A DNA stretch of 64,000 nucleotides from Marinobacter sp. LA51 (GTDB lineage Bacteria; Pseudomonadota; Gammaproteobacteria; Pseudomonadales; Oleiphilaceae): contig NZ_AP028070.1 of NCBI RefSeq assembly GCF_030297175.1, positions 1,984,001-2,048,000 of the forward strand, given 5' to 3'. This document shows, in pieces, positions 49,835-58,990 of this stretch. Every line of letters starts with the position of its first letter. Within the stretch, counting starts at the first letter, position 1. Position numbers and translations under genes: made by a program. The notes beneath the pieces are model-generated. The model was given only the letters and a program-made list of their open reading frames with translations. It was not told the origin of the DNA and did not search any database.

Positions 49835-50320
49835 ATGAGCGATATTCTGGATACCCTGGAAAATATCACCTACAACGAGCTAAACGAAGGCGACAGCGCC
49901 ACCTATGTAAGAACCCTTTCGGAGGACGAGTTGGTGTTGTTTGCGGCGGTAACCGGAGATTTGAATCCGGTCCACCTTGATTCCGAATATGCCGCCGAAT
50001 CCATGTTCAAGGAACGCGTCGCGCACGGAATGTGGAGTGGATCACTGATTTCTGCTGCGCTGGCTACCGTTATGCCAGGCCCGGGCACCGTCTATTTGGA
50101 ACAGAGCCTGTCGTTCAAACGCCCGGTTAAATTGGATGACACTCTCACCGTCACGCTCAGCGTGCTGCGCAAAGAGGCCCAAAACCGCGTCGTCTTCAAG
50201 TGCGACGTACGCAACCAGAACAACCAGCGGGTGGTCACTGGTGAGGCCAGGGTGATTGCCCCCACAGAAAAGGTGTCTTTGAACAAACCCCGCCTCCCCA
50301 AAATCACCATTGAGAGCTAG
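49835..50320 (+). CDS. MaoC-type enoyl-CoA hydratase
   Basis: A 161-residue hotdog protein with the (R)-specific hydratase motif: Asp42 and His47 in VTGDLNPVHLD, followed by FKERVAHGMWSGSL. PhaJ-type enzymes of this kind hydrate trans-2-enoyl-CoA to (R)-3-hydroxyacyl-CoA. The ATG at 49835 has GGAG eight bases upstream; an earlier ATG at 49802 has no such site. Divergent from fadD and convergent with the TonB-like gene. Confidence 0.87.
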   Translation: MSDILDTLENITYNELNEGDSATYVRTLSEDELVLFAAVTGDLNPVHLDSEYAAESMFKERVAHGMWSGSLISAALATVMPGPGTVYLEQSLSFKRPVKLDDTLTVTLSVLRKEAQNRVVFKCDVRNQNNQRVVTGEARVIAPTEKVSLNKPRLPKITIES

Positions 50321-50328
50321 TTGGCCAC

Positions 50329-51288
50329 CTACCCCGGAAGGAAATCAATGGGAAACCGGACTTTTCTGGTTTCCACATCATCTGCGCCAAAGTTGAACAG
50401 CCGCACTCTCATGGCGATACGCTGCTCCAACGGCGGGTTACCCAATTCCGAGCTCACGACCTGACAGGCCGATACTGAGCCATCGGGTTCGATGATCAGC
50501 TCTAACAGGAGTTTGCCCTCGAGCGTCGGGTCCTGCCTCAGCTCCCGGCGATACAGGGAATAAAGTGCGGTTTTCTGGGCATCAAAGACTTTGCGGATGT
50601 TGCTCATGGCCCGCTCACCCACCGACGATTCTTGCCTGGCCTCGCCCTTGGCCACCTTGGATACCCCCTTGGCCACATTTTTAACCTCCTTCACCCGGTG
50701 CCCCTGCACCGCAACCTTAGCCTGAGGTGTCGCGGAATCCGTCACGCCACCACTACCCTGCAAAACTTCCGATGGGGGGGTGACGCTCTGCGCTGCCATT
50801 TCAGCACTGGTGTTTGCTCGAAGCCCTTCAGGCTCACTTGCTGCTGGCGCCCTTAACGAGGCGAGCCGGTCCTTCATGGCAAGCAACCCGGAACGGGAAG
50901 CCTTTTCCCGTGCCTGCTCCGCAGTCTGGCGCTTGACAGCGACTGGTTCAGGTTTAGGCGCCAGTTCAGGCGCAGGCTTAGCAACATTGGGTTTTGGCTG
51001 GGTTTCAGGCACCGGCTCTTCTTTAGTGACTGGTTCTGGCTCCGGCGGTTTGGGTTCGGGAGCCACTATCGGTTTGGGCCGTTCTACCAAACGAGCCAAT
51101 TGTGGTGGAACCTGTTCAGCCTCGGAACGTTCAATCTCGGGAACGTGAAGGGATGGAATCCAGAGTGCAACAGGAAGGAAAATAACGGCGACCAGAGCGG
51201 CTACAATAGCAAACTGGCGATCTTCTCTGGCAGTGGAACTCCAGGGCAGCTCCCCACTGGTTGCGCTCCAATGACGAGGGTCAGCCAT
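50329..51288 (-). CDS. TonB-like protein with AgmX/PglI-type C-terminus
   Basis: A 319-residue inner-membrane protein with one helix (26-45), a Pro/Glu/Lys-rich periplasmic spacer (60-130), an Ala/Ser-rich linker and a C-terminal domain (about 225-319). The domain's pattern (ALYSLYRRELRQDPTLEGKL, LIIEPDGSVSACQVV, LEQRIAMRVRLFNFG) is that of the AgmX/PglI TonB-like family of Myxococcus. Its start overlaps the second ExbD gene by 8 bases. It is the last gene of the nine-gene operon and probably connects the ExbBD motor to an outer-membrane or TPR partner. Confidence 0.85.
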   Translation of the reverse strand: MADPRHWSATSGELPWSSTAREDRQFAIVAALVAVIFLPVALWIPSLHVPEIERSEAEQVPPQLARLVERPKPIVAPEPKPPEPEPVTKEEPVPETQPKPNVAKPAPELAPKPEPVAVKRQTAEQAREKASRSGLLAMKDRLASLRAPAASEPEGLRANTSAEMAAQSVTPPSEVLQGSGGVTDSATPQAKVAVQGHRVKEVKNVAKGVSKVAKGEARQESSVGERAMSNIRKVFDAQKTALYSLYRRELRQDPTLEGKLLLELIIEPDGSVSACQVVSSELGNPPLEQRIAMRVRLFNFGADDVETRKVRFPIDFLPG

Positions 51289-51769
51289 TGCGCACCTCCG
51301 CCTCAACGGCCAGGCGGACCTGCCGGAATTGCTGGTCAACACAGGTTTGCATGATCTTACGCAACAGCCGGTAGTTGGTATCCCGCCCTACCATGATGGT
51401 CACCTCGAAGCCCATTTCAGGGACGGCAGATAGCCGCTGACGACGGTACGCAAGCTCGTCGGCCAACCCGGCGATGTGAGAGTCGCTCACTTCGATCCCA
51501 TCCAGCCGGGCAACCTCCCGGCCCTGGACCAGGATCACTCCGCTGGCCACCTGAACGACCAGGGAGTCATCTGCCTCGTGCTCTGCCGTGGATTGGGGCA
51601 ATGCTACATCGGCCGTGCTCTGCATCACTTTGACGTCGGACGAATTCACCATCAGAAAGAAGACAAGGATGGTAAAAATGTCCATCAGAGAAACCAGATT
51701 GAGCCCGCCTGCCCGCTGCACTCGACCATGATGACGTCGAATCCTTCCAGCTCTGCGTGACGATTTCAT
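51281..51769 (-). CDS. ExbD/TolR-family protein (second copy, Asp retained)
   Basis: A 162-residue TolR/ExbD protein: a basic N-terminus, one helix (23-44) with the functional Asp30 in LVSLMDIFTILVFFLMV, and a periplasmic domain (VTIMVGRDTNYRLLRKIM). In TolR and ExbD this aspartate carries protons that drive the motor. It overlaps the first ExbD gene (ATGA) and the TonB-like gene (8 bases). Confidence 0.9.
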   Translation of the reverse strand: MKSSRRAGRIRRHHGRVQRAGGLNLVSLMDIFTILVFFLMVNSSDVKVMQSTADVALPQSTAEHEADDSLVVQVASGVILVQGREVARLDGIEVSDSHIAGLADELAYRRQRLSAVPEMGFEVTIMVGRDTNYRLLRKIMQTCVDQQFRQVRLAVEAEVRNG

Positions 51770-52296
51770 ACGTCCTCCCTCGCCGCGACACCGCTGGCAT
51801 CCGAGAGCTGTCGATCTGCCGGCGCATCCATCAACGCAACATCGGGGAAGAGCTCGCCTTCAACCACACTCGCGGCAACAACGGCCGGGTACGAACGCAC
51901 CGTATCCATGGCGTGCACCAGTGTCTGGTAATCGATATCCGGTCCCACTTCCAGAATGACGTCGGTCTTGTCAGGAGCACGGCGTTTTATTTCCTTTAAT
52001 ACCTGCCTCAGGCCGTCAAAATCCTGCTCATTCTTGTTCGCTGGCAATGCCACGATGACGCCGCGCTCACTGTCCGCAATTTCGAGGCCAGCCGGAATCA
52101 ACGTTACCACCAGCCTGAGTTCCTTAAGCTCCGCTGAACCCGCAGTGTCTTGCCCGGGAAAATTAAGCTCAATCATGCGCACCTGGCTGAACACCATGCC
52201 CAGCAGCAAAACCGGGACCAGCACAATCATCAGATTCATGAACGGCGTGATGTCCAGGTCCGGTGAAGCAGCCATTTTTCGATGTCGGCGTCTCAT
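51766..52296 (-). CDS. ExbD/TolR-family protein (first copy, Asp replaced by Asn)
   Basis: A 176-residue ExbD-family protein. The helix LDITPFMNLMIVLVPVLLLG aligns with ExbD INVTPFIDVMLVLL, and the residue in the place of the proton-carrying Asp is Asn21 (codon AAT, checked in the DNA). The periplasmic domain (LDGL-like, ILEVGPDIDYQTLVHAMD) is normal. The start is probably ATG at 52296; a GTG two codons upstream is possible. It overlaps the second ExbD by 4 bases. Confidence 0.88.
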   Translation of the reverse strand: MRRRHRKMAASPDLDITPFMNLMIVLVPVLLLGMVFSQVRMIELNFPGQDTAGSAELKELRLVVTLIPAGLEIADSERGVIVALPANKNEQDFDGLRQVLKEIKRRAPDKTDVILEVGPDIDYQTLVHAMDTVRSYPAVVAASVVEGELFPDVALMDAPADRQLSDASGVAAREDV

Positions 52297-52342
52297 ACAC
52301 ACTTACTCATGAGTTGATGGACATGTCAGAACCATTCCTGAA

Positions 52343-52990
52343 TTAAGCCGGGGCGGCTTGGCTGCGTTGATCCGAGATGATGTTCAACAATTTGACGCCT
52401 GCCATTTCGAAGCTGTCGACAATCTCGTTGGTCCGGGTTTGCAACAGCGCATGAAACATCAGCAGTGGAATGGCGGACATAAGGCCAAATGCCGTGGTGT
52501 TCATCGCGATTGAAATACTCTCTGACAACAGGCTTGCCTTCTGCGAAGGGTCGGCAGCGGCTACCGCGGTAAACGCAGCAATCAGGCCAATAATCGTGCC
52601 CAGCAGACCCAGCAAGGTTGCGATGTTCGCAAGGGTGGCCAGGTATTGGGTCCGCTTTTCCAGGCGAGGCAATACCTCCATCAGCCCTTCTTCCATCGCG
52701 TATTCGATATCCTCGCGCCGGCTATGATTCAGTAGACGCGCAATGCCTGCACCCATGATGGAGGCAATCGCGCTGTCGGAGTTACTGGCGGCCTTCATCG
52801 CACGCTGGTAATCACGCTTCTGCAGCAGCGGTAAAATCCCCCGCTCGAAGGCCACCCGGTTTCTGCGGCGAACCGAGGCAAGGTAAAAAAAGCGCTCGAG
52901 GGTAATAGCAAGCCCAATGGCGAGCACCACCGCGATGGGGTACATAAACGGCCCACCTTCCTGAAAAAATCGAACCATCGTGTCCAGCAT
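52343..52990 (-). CDS. MotA/TolQ/ExbB proton-channel protein
   Basis: A 215-residue TolQ/ExbB protein with three membrane helices (about 16-36, 115-140, 160-182) and the family core LATLANIATLLGLLGTIIGLIAAFTAVA. In ExbB-ExbD and TolQ-TolR motors this subunit forms the pentameric channel. It is followed 46 bases later by two ExbD genes, so the stator would hold one ExbB and two different ExbD types. Confidence 0.9.
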   Translation of the reverse strand: MLDTMVRFFQEGGPFMYPIAVVLAIGLAITLERFFYLASVRRRNRVAFERGILPLLQKRDYQRAMKAASNSDSAIASIMGAGIARLLNHSRREDIEYAMEEGLMEVLPRLEKRTQYLATLANIATLLGLLGTIIGLIAAFTAVAAADPSQKASLLSESISIAMNTTAFGLMSAIPLLMFHALLQTRTNEIVDSFEMAGVKLLNIISDQRSQAAPA

Positions 52991-53018
52991 GAGTCTGCTC
53001 TCCGTATTTACTGCTTGG

Positions 53019-53390
53019 TTACTGTGTTGTTATTACCGAGCCCTCGTTGGGGCTCAGAAGCGATGGATTGAGGGTTTCGCGGAATAGTCGATGACCCTCA
53101 AAAATGACCGGATCCACAGGTTGCGTCAGCGCCGGAAACTGATCCTGTAGTTTTTCCCGTGGTCGGCGCGGCAAGGTGGGCGCCTGCCAGGGCAGAATAT
53201 AGAGCACGCGCGGATTGTCCTCTCCCATGCTAGCCGACAGCCCCTCCACGTTTAGGCTTATGCCCTGCACTTCGTTACTCTGGCCTGGTGCCGAGGCCAA
53301 TGAAGCTTGAGCAGTAAGGCCGAAAAAGACCGCAACCAGGCTACATACCAGGCGCCTAACCGTTGCTGTCCAACCGCCGATTTCAATCAT
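53019..53390 (-). CDS. Small secreted protein of the TPR-motor operon
   Basis: A 123-residue protein with a signal peptide (about 1-33, ASA cleavage) and no recognised domain. The mature part contains VLYILPWQAPTLPRRPREKL and FEGHRLFRETLNPSLLSPNEG. It starts immediately after the stop of the TPR lipoprotein (TGA then ATG) and lies 28 bases before exbB, so it is clearly an operon member. Probably periplasmic; function unknown. Confidence 0.7.
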   Translation of the reverse strand: MIEIGGWTATVRRLVCSLVAVFFGLTAQASLASAPGQSNEVQGISLNVEGLSASMGEDNPRVLYILPWQAPTLPRRPREKLQDQFPALTQPVDPVIFEGHRLFRETLNPSLLSPNEGSVITTQ

Positions 53391-53864
53391 TCAGTCCAAC
53401 CTCCGTTCGAGGTCCGCGATCCAGCCGGCCACTGCCTGATCCTCAGCTTCAGAAAGCTCTCGATAACGCTGGTAATGCACCAGTGCTTTCTGAAGATCGA
53501 GGAGATACAGCTCGGCAATCACCGCCAGGTTGTAATGAAGCTCCGCTACCCTGGGTGAATGCTCCAGCCCACGCTCCAGCAGTGACGTGGCTTCCACGAA
53601 GCTGCGATCCTCGACCAACAGCAACGCCAAATTGTTTACCACCACAGGATCTGCGGGATTTAACTCCACTGCCTGCCGCCAGGCTCTTTTGGCTGCCCCC
53701 GCATGGCCCTGCTCCAACGCTTGCCTGCCCTGCTCTGCCAGGGTCGCGGCGAGTGCTGGATCGACTTGGGCCTGCGGCTTTACCACGGGGCCAGAGCAAC
53801 CCGCTACCATGGCCAGGCACACACCAAACAACAGAGCGCAAATGTCACTTCGGCTACCCATCAT
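53391..53864 (-). CDS. TPR lipoprotein
   Basis: A 157-residue protein with a lipobox (MVAGC, Cys about 23), so probably outer-membrane anchored. Two to three TPR repeats (GHAGAAKRAWRQAVELNPAD, FVEATSLLERGLEHSPR, LQKALVHYQRYRELSE) follow. The ATG at 53864 overlaps the upstream TPR stop (ATGA) and has GGAGG six bases upstream, which excludes the longer frame to 53909. In the Myxococcus comparison it is the counterpart of the TPR lipoprotein GltE/AglT, by architecture only. Confidence 0.82.
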   Translation of the reverse strand: MMGSRSDICALLFGVCLAMVAGCSGPVVKPQAQVDPALAATLAEQGRQALEQGHAGAAKRAWRQAVELNPADPVVVNNLALLLVEDRSFVEATSLLERGLEHSPRVAELHYNLAVIAELYLLDLQKALVHYQRYRELSEAEDQAVAGWIADLERRLD

Positions 53865-56665
53865 CCAGGCCCTCCAGTAGATGCATGTTGATCTTTCCAC
53901 GTCATCCACCGTACCGAACGGCTATAACGCCCAGGGTTGAGTTGAGCCAGAACGCCCAGGCTCTTGCCAATCCAGGCATCGTAACCGTGGTCTGTCACTC
54001 GGCGATGATTATCGGAGTGAATGGCAATCGCCTTTTCCTCAAAGGGAAACGCCTCTTCCTCCAGCAACATCTGATACTGCATGGCCTCGAGTCCATTCAG
54101 GTCCGCAGGAACCGAAGACGTCATCAGATCCTCAGCCAAAACCCGGTAAAGTTCGGCACGACGGAACAGCGTCTCCGAACGCACGGTCTCCCCTCCCAGC
54201 TGCTCAGCCTCAAGAAATCGCGTTCGGGCACTCTCAAGGGCGCGCTGTTTTTTATCCAGCGAGTCCGCCAGTGGCTGGCTCAGGGGAATTGAGGTGAAAA
54301 TCGCGGCATCCCTGGCACCGAGCACCAAGGCAGCCCGGGCTGACCAGGCAAGGGACTCTTCAGAGTGCCACGGACTGGCCAATTCACTTGCCACCATAGT
54401 CGACCGAAGATTTCCGGCCCGCTCACCAGACTTGATTAACCGATGTCGCATGGTTTGTAGTTGCAGGTGTTGTCCGGCGTCTTCAGCGCTCGGATTGGTC
54501 TTCAGGTAGGACAAGTAGAGCCGGTCTCGGTTAGCCTGATCTCCGGCTACGTGAAAAAGCTCGGCGGCTTTTAACTGCAAAGGCCAGTGCTCGGCCGCGG
54601 TCGACGCGGCGCCGAGCAACTCATTGGCGGCCAATAGAGGCTGATCCGAGGCCACGTAAGCATGGACCAGTTTGTCGCTGATTCCGGCCGTCAGTTCATG
54701 GTCAGAAAATCTGGTGCGGAAAAGGCGGAGTTGTTCGATGGCCGGCGCCCACTGGCCAGCTTTCAGCAACGAGTTGGCGGCATCGAAGCGCCCTTTGACA
54801 GCAATTTCCGATCCCGGCAGAACGGCTTCTATCCGGGTAAAATGCTCGACCGCACTGGTTAGGTCACCCCGCGCATTGGCCGCTTCACCCTGGCGGTAAA
54901 TGGCCAGTGCCAGCTGTTGTTTTGCATTCGACTCCGAATTGTTCTTATTAGGATCCGGCATTTCCTGCAATACCTGCTTCCAGGCCCGTTCGGCTAAGGC
55001 ATACTCGCTTTGGCTCTGGCGAACCTTGGCAATCACCAACCAGGCAGCATAGCGTTCCTCAGCAGAGGCGTTGGCGTTGGTGACAGTCCGGCCTGCATAG
55101 GTCAGTGCCGGTTCCGGATTGCCTGATGCCAACCACCGGGAAGCCAGATCCGCAGCAAGTCCGGGAAGGCGAGAATCGTCAGGAAAGCTCTGTTCAAATC
55201 GATCGGACTCGGCAGAAATCGTTGCCAGTTCAGGCCGGAACTCGGCGGTTCGACGGTTGCCCTCAAGACCATCGCGCAGCAGGACCAGGGCTGCCCAGCC
55301 AGAATCCGCCGCCTCCGGGTAATCGTCAGTCTGATAAGCCGCTCCCTGGTAGTCCGACAGCGCCCCGAGATATTCACCCGCCTGCAACCGCGCGTCGCCG
55401 GCAAGGCGAAGTATCTGACCTGCAGACGCAGTGCGTGATGCCAGGGATTCATAGTAGGTAGCTGCTGCGGAGAACGCGCCGTGACCGCGAATCTTATCGT
55501 TTTTGGCGAACGCCAGGGTTCCTTGGTTGTAGTGGAAATCGGCGAGCGTCCGACTGTACAACTGCCATCGCGCCTGGTCCTGCTCAGACAATGCCTGGTA
55601 ACTCGATGGGGCAGCATACATCGCAATATAATCTGCCTTGGCGGCACGGACTTGGTCATGTTTGTCGGCCCGTTCCCACACAGCGGCAACCTGGGCCATG
55701 AACGCAGGGTTCTTGGGGTGGTTCGGGTGAAAACGGACAAACCACTGGTTGGTGGCAACGCTTGCCTCGTAATCACCTTGAACCGCATGGAAATCGGCAA
55801 GACGGTCGAATAACAGATACGCCCAGTGTCGCGGTGCGTCGACTTCAAGCCAGGCAGCCAACGTATCCGGCCCCTCTTTCCGTGCAGCCATCAGAGCCAG
55901 GGCCCGGAATGTGTCATCAATGGCGTCGACCGCTGAGGTCTGTGGATTCTGAAGGCTTTGAGTGTCCGGAAGAAACTCGTCCAACACGGACAGAAAAGTA
56001 AGGCCTGCGCGCTCCCAGGCAGACGGGCCCTGTTTAAACTGACTCCATCCCAGCATGTATTGAGCTTTTGTACGGAGAGCACTGGCGTCTTCGGTGTTTA
56101 TCAAGGCCCGATAGCCGGACTCTGCTTCGGCAAACCGACCCGCCGAAAAGTCGGATTCCGCTATCCTGAAGCGCGCCTCCTGCACGAGTGGGGACTGGGG
56201 ATAAAGGCCTACCAGTTGTTTTAGCCGATCTATAGACTGTTCCGACTGCCCAGTGAGAGCATAAGCCTTGGCCATCTGGTACAACAGTTCGTCGAGTCGA
56301 CCTCCGAATGAACCCTGCCCCAGTATGGCTTCGTAACTGCTGAGCACTTCTCCATAGACACGCTCTTCTTCTTCGGGTGAAAAACCCAGGTCTTGACCAG
56401 AGCGATCACGAATATTGGTTAGGCGGTTGAGCGCGTCAATCCGCACCGCTGGTTCATCGGACGACTGGAACAATTGCTGATACCGGCGGGCGACTTCAGC
56501 CGGGGAAATGGCCGCCATCGGCCTGGATTCGAATTTGAGGTACACCGGCCGCATATCGGCAATGGTCTCGCCGTCGCGACCGAGCTCGACCCTGAACGAT
56601 TCCTGGGCCGCCGCCGATAACGGCATCAGAAATGAAGACACCAGCGCGCAAACGAACCCTCTCAC
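53861..56665 (-). CDS. Large periplasmic TPR protein
   Basis: A 934-residue protein with a signal peptide (1-20, AAA-Q) and many TPR/SLR-type helical repeats along its length, such as LLYQMAKAYALTGQSEQSID, FRIAESDFSAGRFAEAESGY and LAIYRQGEAANARGDLTSAV. No membrane helix after the signal. It uses a GTG start overlapping the upstream stop (GTGA). A long solenoid of this kind suits a periplasmic scaffold spanning between the motor and the outer membrane. By size and position it resembles GltD/AgmU-like proteins; homology is not proven here. Confidence 0.82.
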   Translation of the reverse strand: MRGFVCALVSSFLMPLSAAAQESFRVELGRDGETIADMRPVYLKFESRPMAAISPAEVARRYQQLFQSSDEPAVRIDALNRLTNIRDRSGQDLGFSPEEEERVYGEVLSSYEAILGQGSFGGRLDELLYQMAKAYALTGQSEQSIDRLKQLVGLYPQSPLVQEARFRIAESDFSAGRFAEAESGYRALINTEDASALRTKAQYMLGWSQFKQGPSAWERAGLTFLSVLDEFLPDTQSLQNPQTSAVDAIDDTFRALALMAARKEGPDTLAAWLEVDAPRHWAYLLFDRLADFHAVQGDYEASVATNQWFVRFHPNHPKNPAFMAQVAAVWERADKHDQVRAAKADYIAMYAAPSSYQALSEQDQARWQLYSRTLADFHYNQGTLAFAKNDKIRGHGAFSAAATYYESLASRTASAGQILRLAGDARLQAGEYLGALSDYQGAAYQTDDYPEAADSGWAALVLLRDGLEGNRRTAEFRPELATISAESDRFEQSFPDDSRLPGLAADLASRWLASGNPEPALTYAGRTVTNANASAEERYAAWLVIAKVRQSQSEYALAERAWKQVLQEMPDPNKNNSESNAKQQLALAIYRQGEAANARGDLTSAVEHFTRIEAVLPGSEIAVKGRFDAANSLLKAGQWAPAIEQLRLFRTRFSDHELTAGISDKLVHAYVASDQPLLAANELLGAASTAAEHWPLQLKAAELFHVAGDQANRDRLYLSYLKTNPSAEDAGQHLQLQTMRHRLIKSGERAGNLRSTMVASELASPWHSEESLAWSARAALVLGARDAAIFTSIPLSQPLADSLDKKQRALESARTRFLEAEQLGGETVRSETLFRRAELYRVLAEDLMTSSVPADLNGLEAMQYQMLLEEEAFPFEEKAIAIHSDNHRRVTDHGYDAWIGKSLGVLAQLNPGRYSRSVRWMTWKDQHASTGGPG

Positions 56666-58314
56666 TGTGCCGCCTCCGCAAGGTTTTCCAGCGCAAGGTA
56701 TTCGTATAGATGGGCGATCTGTTGCGCGGTTTTGTCGATAGCATTAGCCATTTCATTGTCCTGTTCACTGACGTAATCCAGCGCCAATTGATCCAGGTGT
56801 TTCTCAGCCCGCTGCGCCAGGGATAGAGTCTGAGCTGACAGCCGCTCAGTCTGGTTGCTCAGTGTCCGGGTTTGATCGAGCTGTTTTCGAATTGTGGACG
56901 GCCGAGCGCTAACTCGGCGCTTAAGTTTCTGCAGGCTGTCGGTGGAGGCTGAGAGGGTTTCCGAGACACTGCGAAGGACCTCCGCCTGTGCAGTATTCAG
57001 CGGCTCCGCGGTCAGCTCCGCCAGCCACCGAGCCAGTGTCATTTGGCGCTCGCGATGCTCAGTAGCCTCGCCATCATCCTGGCCATCAAGCAATACCAAC
57101 TGATCGGCCAATGACTGGGCAAATATGTCGAGATCCCTTTGCTGCTGCGCCAGCCCCTGGCCCAACTCCCTCACCGCGGCCACTCGGCGCACGGCCCTCT
57201 GGGCCTCTGGCTGGGCCAAAAAATCCAGTAAATAAGCCATTCTTGGCTGTGTCAGCGTGCGGCTGTCTGCCAGGAACCACTCGAGATCGGATGCCCGTGC
57301 ATCTTCGACCAAGGACTTGTACGCGCCCTGCTCGCGTATTCCGGTAGCCAGCTTGCGCAGGGTGACGCGTTCGCTTTCAAAGGCGGCATTGGCCGCAAGA
57401 TAGGCCTCTCCCGCCTGGCCCAAGTAGCCGGACAGATCGAATCCGCGACCCATGGCAATCCACGCGTCCGCCACGCCGGAAAACGCCAGCGGAAATTTTT
57501 TGGCCCGATGCCAGCTTTGCATGGAGGCGCGATGGTTGCCTTTTTCAGCAAGCGCCAGCCCGTGCAGGTACAGTGCCTGGGGGGTGTTGTCGGACTCTAG
57601 GGACACTTTCTCCAGAAATCCGATTGCTTTGTCGGGGTCGTCATTTTGCAAGGCCAGATAGCCGGCCCGAACCCGAAGCCTATTCACCAGATGATCTCTG
57701 CGATCAGTATCCGAATCATTCTCTGCCATCGCCATGGCGACGCGGAGGGCAACTAACGCGCGGGTGGGATTAAGATCCGAGCGTACGTATTCGCTGGACA
57801 GGTTCAAATAACCGTTGGCGGCCCAAAAACCTGATTCCATCTTTGCCAATACCTGCCCGGCCCTCTCGGCGTTGCCTGAATTCAGCTCCAGCTGGGCCAG
57901 CCGGTAGCCAGCCTCCTGCCGCGTTTCTCCGAAGCCAACTCGAATTGCATGCTCAAACCATTGCCTTGCTTCCGGAGTAGCGCCTTGAGCAAGCTGATAA
58001 CGACCCAGCAACAGTGCGGCGTCAGCGCGGTGGTGATGGCTTTCAGCCACATTCCTCAGCGCATCCAGACCCTCGGCGGTTCTTCCCGTAGCCATAAACA
58101 CCTGCGCTCGGAGAAACTCTGCTGATTCCCCGCTCATCTGCTTAGAGAGCGTTACCACAGGCGTAAGCTCACCGGTTGCCAAGGCAAAGCGAGTCAAGCC
58201 AGCTTTCAGCTCATTCGGTGTCTGGCTAGTAGCTGACGCGGCAAAAGACCTGCCCGCACAAAGCACTAACACGCAGAAAGTTAACCGCAGGGATGCCAAC
58301 ACTCGGAACATCAT
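56662..58314 (-). CDS. Periplasmic TPR protein with C-terminal coiled coil
   Basis: A 550-residue protein with a signal peptide (1-25, SFA cleavage), N-terminal TPR repeats (ADAALLLGRYQLAQGATPEA, YRLAQLELNSGNAERAGQVL, YLALQNDDPDKAIGFLEKV) up to about residue 290, and a C-terminal region (about 340-545) rich in Glu/Gln/Leu heptads that looks like coiled coil. ATG ATG start with AGG six bases upstream, 6 bases after the previous gene. Its stop overlaps the next start. Probably another scaffold of the same complex. Confidence 0.8.
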   Translation of the reverse strand: MMFRVLASLRLTFCVLVLCAGRSFAASATSQTPNELKAGLTRFALATGELTPVVTLSKQMSGESAEFLRAQVFMATGRTAEGLDALRNVAESHHHRADAALLLGRYQLAQGATPEARQWFEHAIRVGFGETRQEAGYRLAQLELNSGNAERAGQVLAKMESGFWAANGYLNLSSEYVRSDLNPTRALVALRVAMAMAENDSDTDRRDHLVNRLRVRAGYLALQNDDPDKAIGFLEKVSLESDNTPQALYLHGLALAEKGNHRASMQSWHRAKKFPLAFSGVADAWIAMGRGFDLSGYLGQAGEAYLAANAAFESERVTLRKLATGIREQGAYKSLVEDARASDLEWFLADSRTLTQPRMAYLLDFLAQPEAQRAVRRVAAVRELGQGLAQQQRDLDIFAQSLADQLVLLDGQDDGEATEHRERQMTLARWLAELTAEPLNTAQAEVLRSVSETLSASTDSLQKLKRRVSARPSTIRKQLDQTRTLSNQTERLSAQTLSLAQRAEKHLDQLALDYVSEQDNEMANAIDKTAQQIAHLYEYLALENLAEAAQ

Positions 58315-58320
58315 GGCTGC

Positions 58321-58869
58321 CTACTTCCACTCACGAAACGACACACGAGGCTCGAATTCGGGCCCCTTGGCGTCCAGAGTCATCTGAAGCCGCAAACTTC
58401 CCGGACGCTTTTTAAAACGGTAGCTCGATTCCCGGCGCACAAAACGATCATTGCCCGATCGAGCCGTGACTACCGCCTTCAGCGAATGGCTACCGTTGGG
58501 CAGATTGCCAATAAACAACTGCTGAACACCGCCTTCCTCCAGAGCCTCCTGCTCTCGCTCGGAGTACAAGTAAGACACCACCGGTTTGTCATTGACGAAC
58601 AGCTCAACCGAATCAAGCCCCAGGGCATCCGGACTGACCAGCGTCAGAAAAACTGACAGGCGACTATCAGCCGGGTGTAGCAGCCGTTGTTCCAAAGCAA
58701 AAACTCGGGCCGAATGTTCAGAAACCTGCGCCCTAAGCACATCAATGGCCTGATCAATGTCTGCCCCAAGCGCTGCCGAGGGCAGTAAAGGAAGGGAAAA
58801 GTAGAAACCGAGAAGCAACCCAAGTGTTGGGTGTATCCGGCCCGGAATTATAGATTTTGTGCCGAACAT
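58321..58869 (-). CDS. Secreted beta-rich protein, first gene of the TPR-motor operon
   Basis: A 182-residue protein with a signal peptide (about 1-35, ALGA cleavage), a short coiled stretch (VLRAQVSEHSARVFALEQRL), and a domain with Ig-like periodicity (VELFVNDKPVVSYLYSE, GNLPNGSHSLKAVVTAR). The AGGAGG site is about 12 bases from the ATG at 58869, longer than ideal, so the start is uncertain; the frame stays open to 58974. I do not recognise a named family. Periplasmic or membrane-associated function in the same complex is inferred. Confidence 0.68.
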   Translation of the reverse strand: MFGTKSIIPGRIHPTLGLLLGFYFSLPLLPSAALGADIDQAIDVLRAQVSEHSARVFALEQRLLHPADSRLSVFLTLVSPDALGLDSVELFVNDKPVVSYLYSEREQEALEEGGVQQLFIGNLPNGSHSLKAVVTARSGNDRFVRRESSYRFKKRPGSLRLQMTLDAKGPEFEPRVSFREWK

Positions 58870-58990
58870 AATGCCGTTTTGCCTCCTGCCGTCCTGGTAC
58901 GGGTCTTTTCCTGTTACAAGCTGACAGGAAGCGTAACACTCGGTAACTCGCAAGAACGGTATGCAGATCACCAATTGGAAAAGTCCAAAA

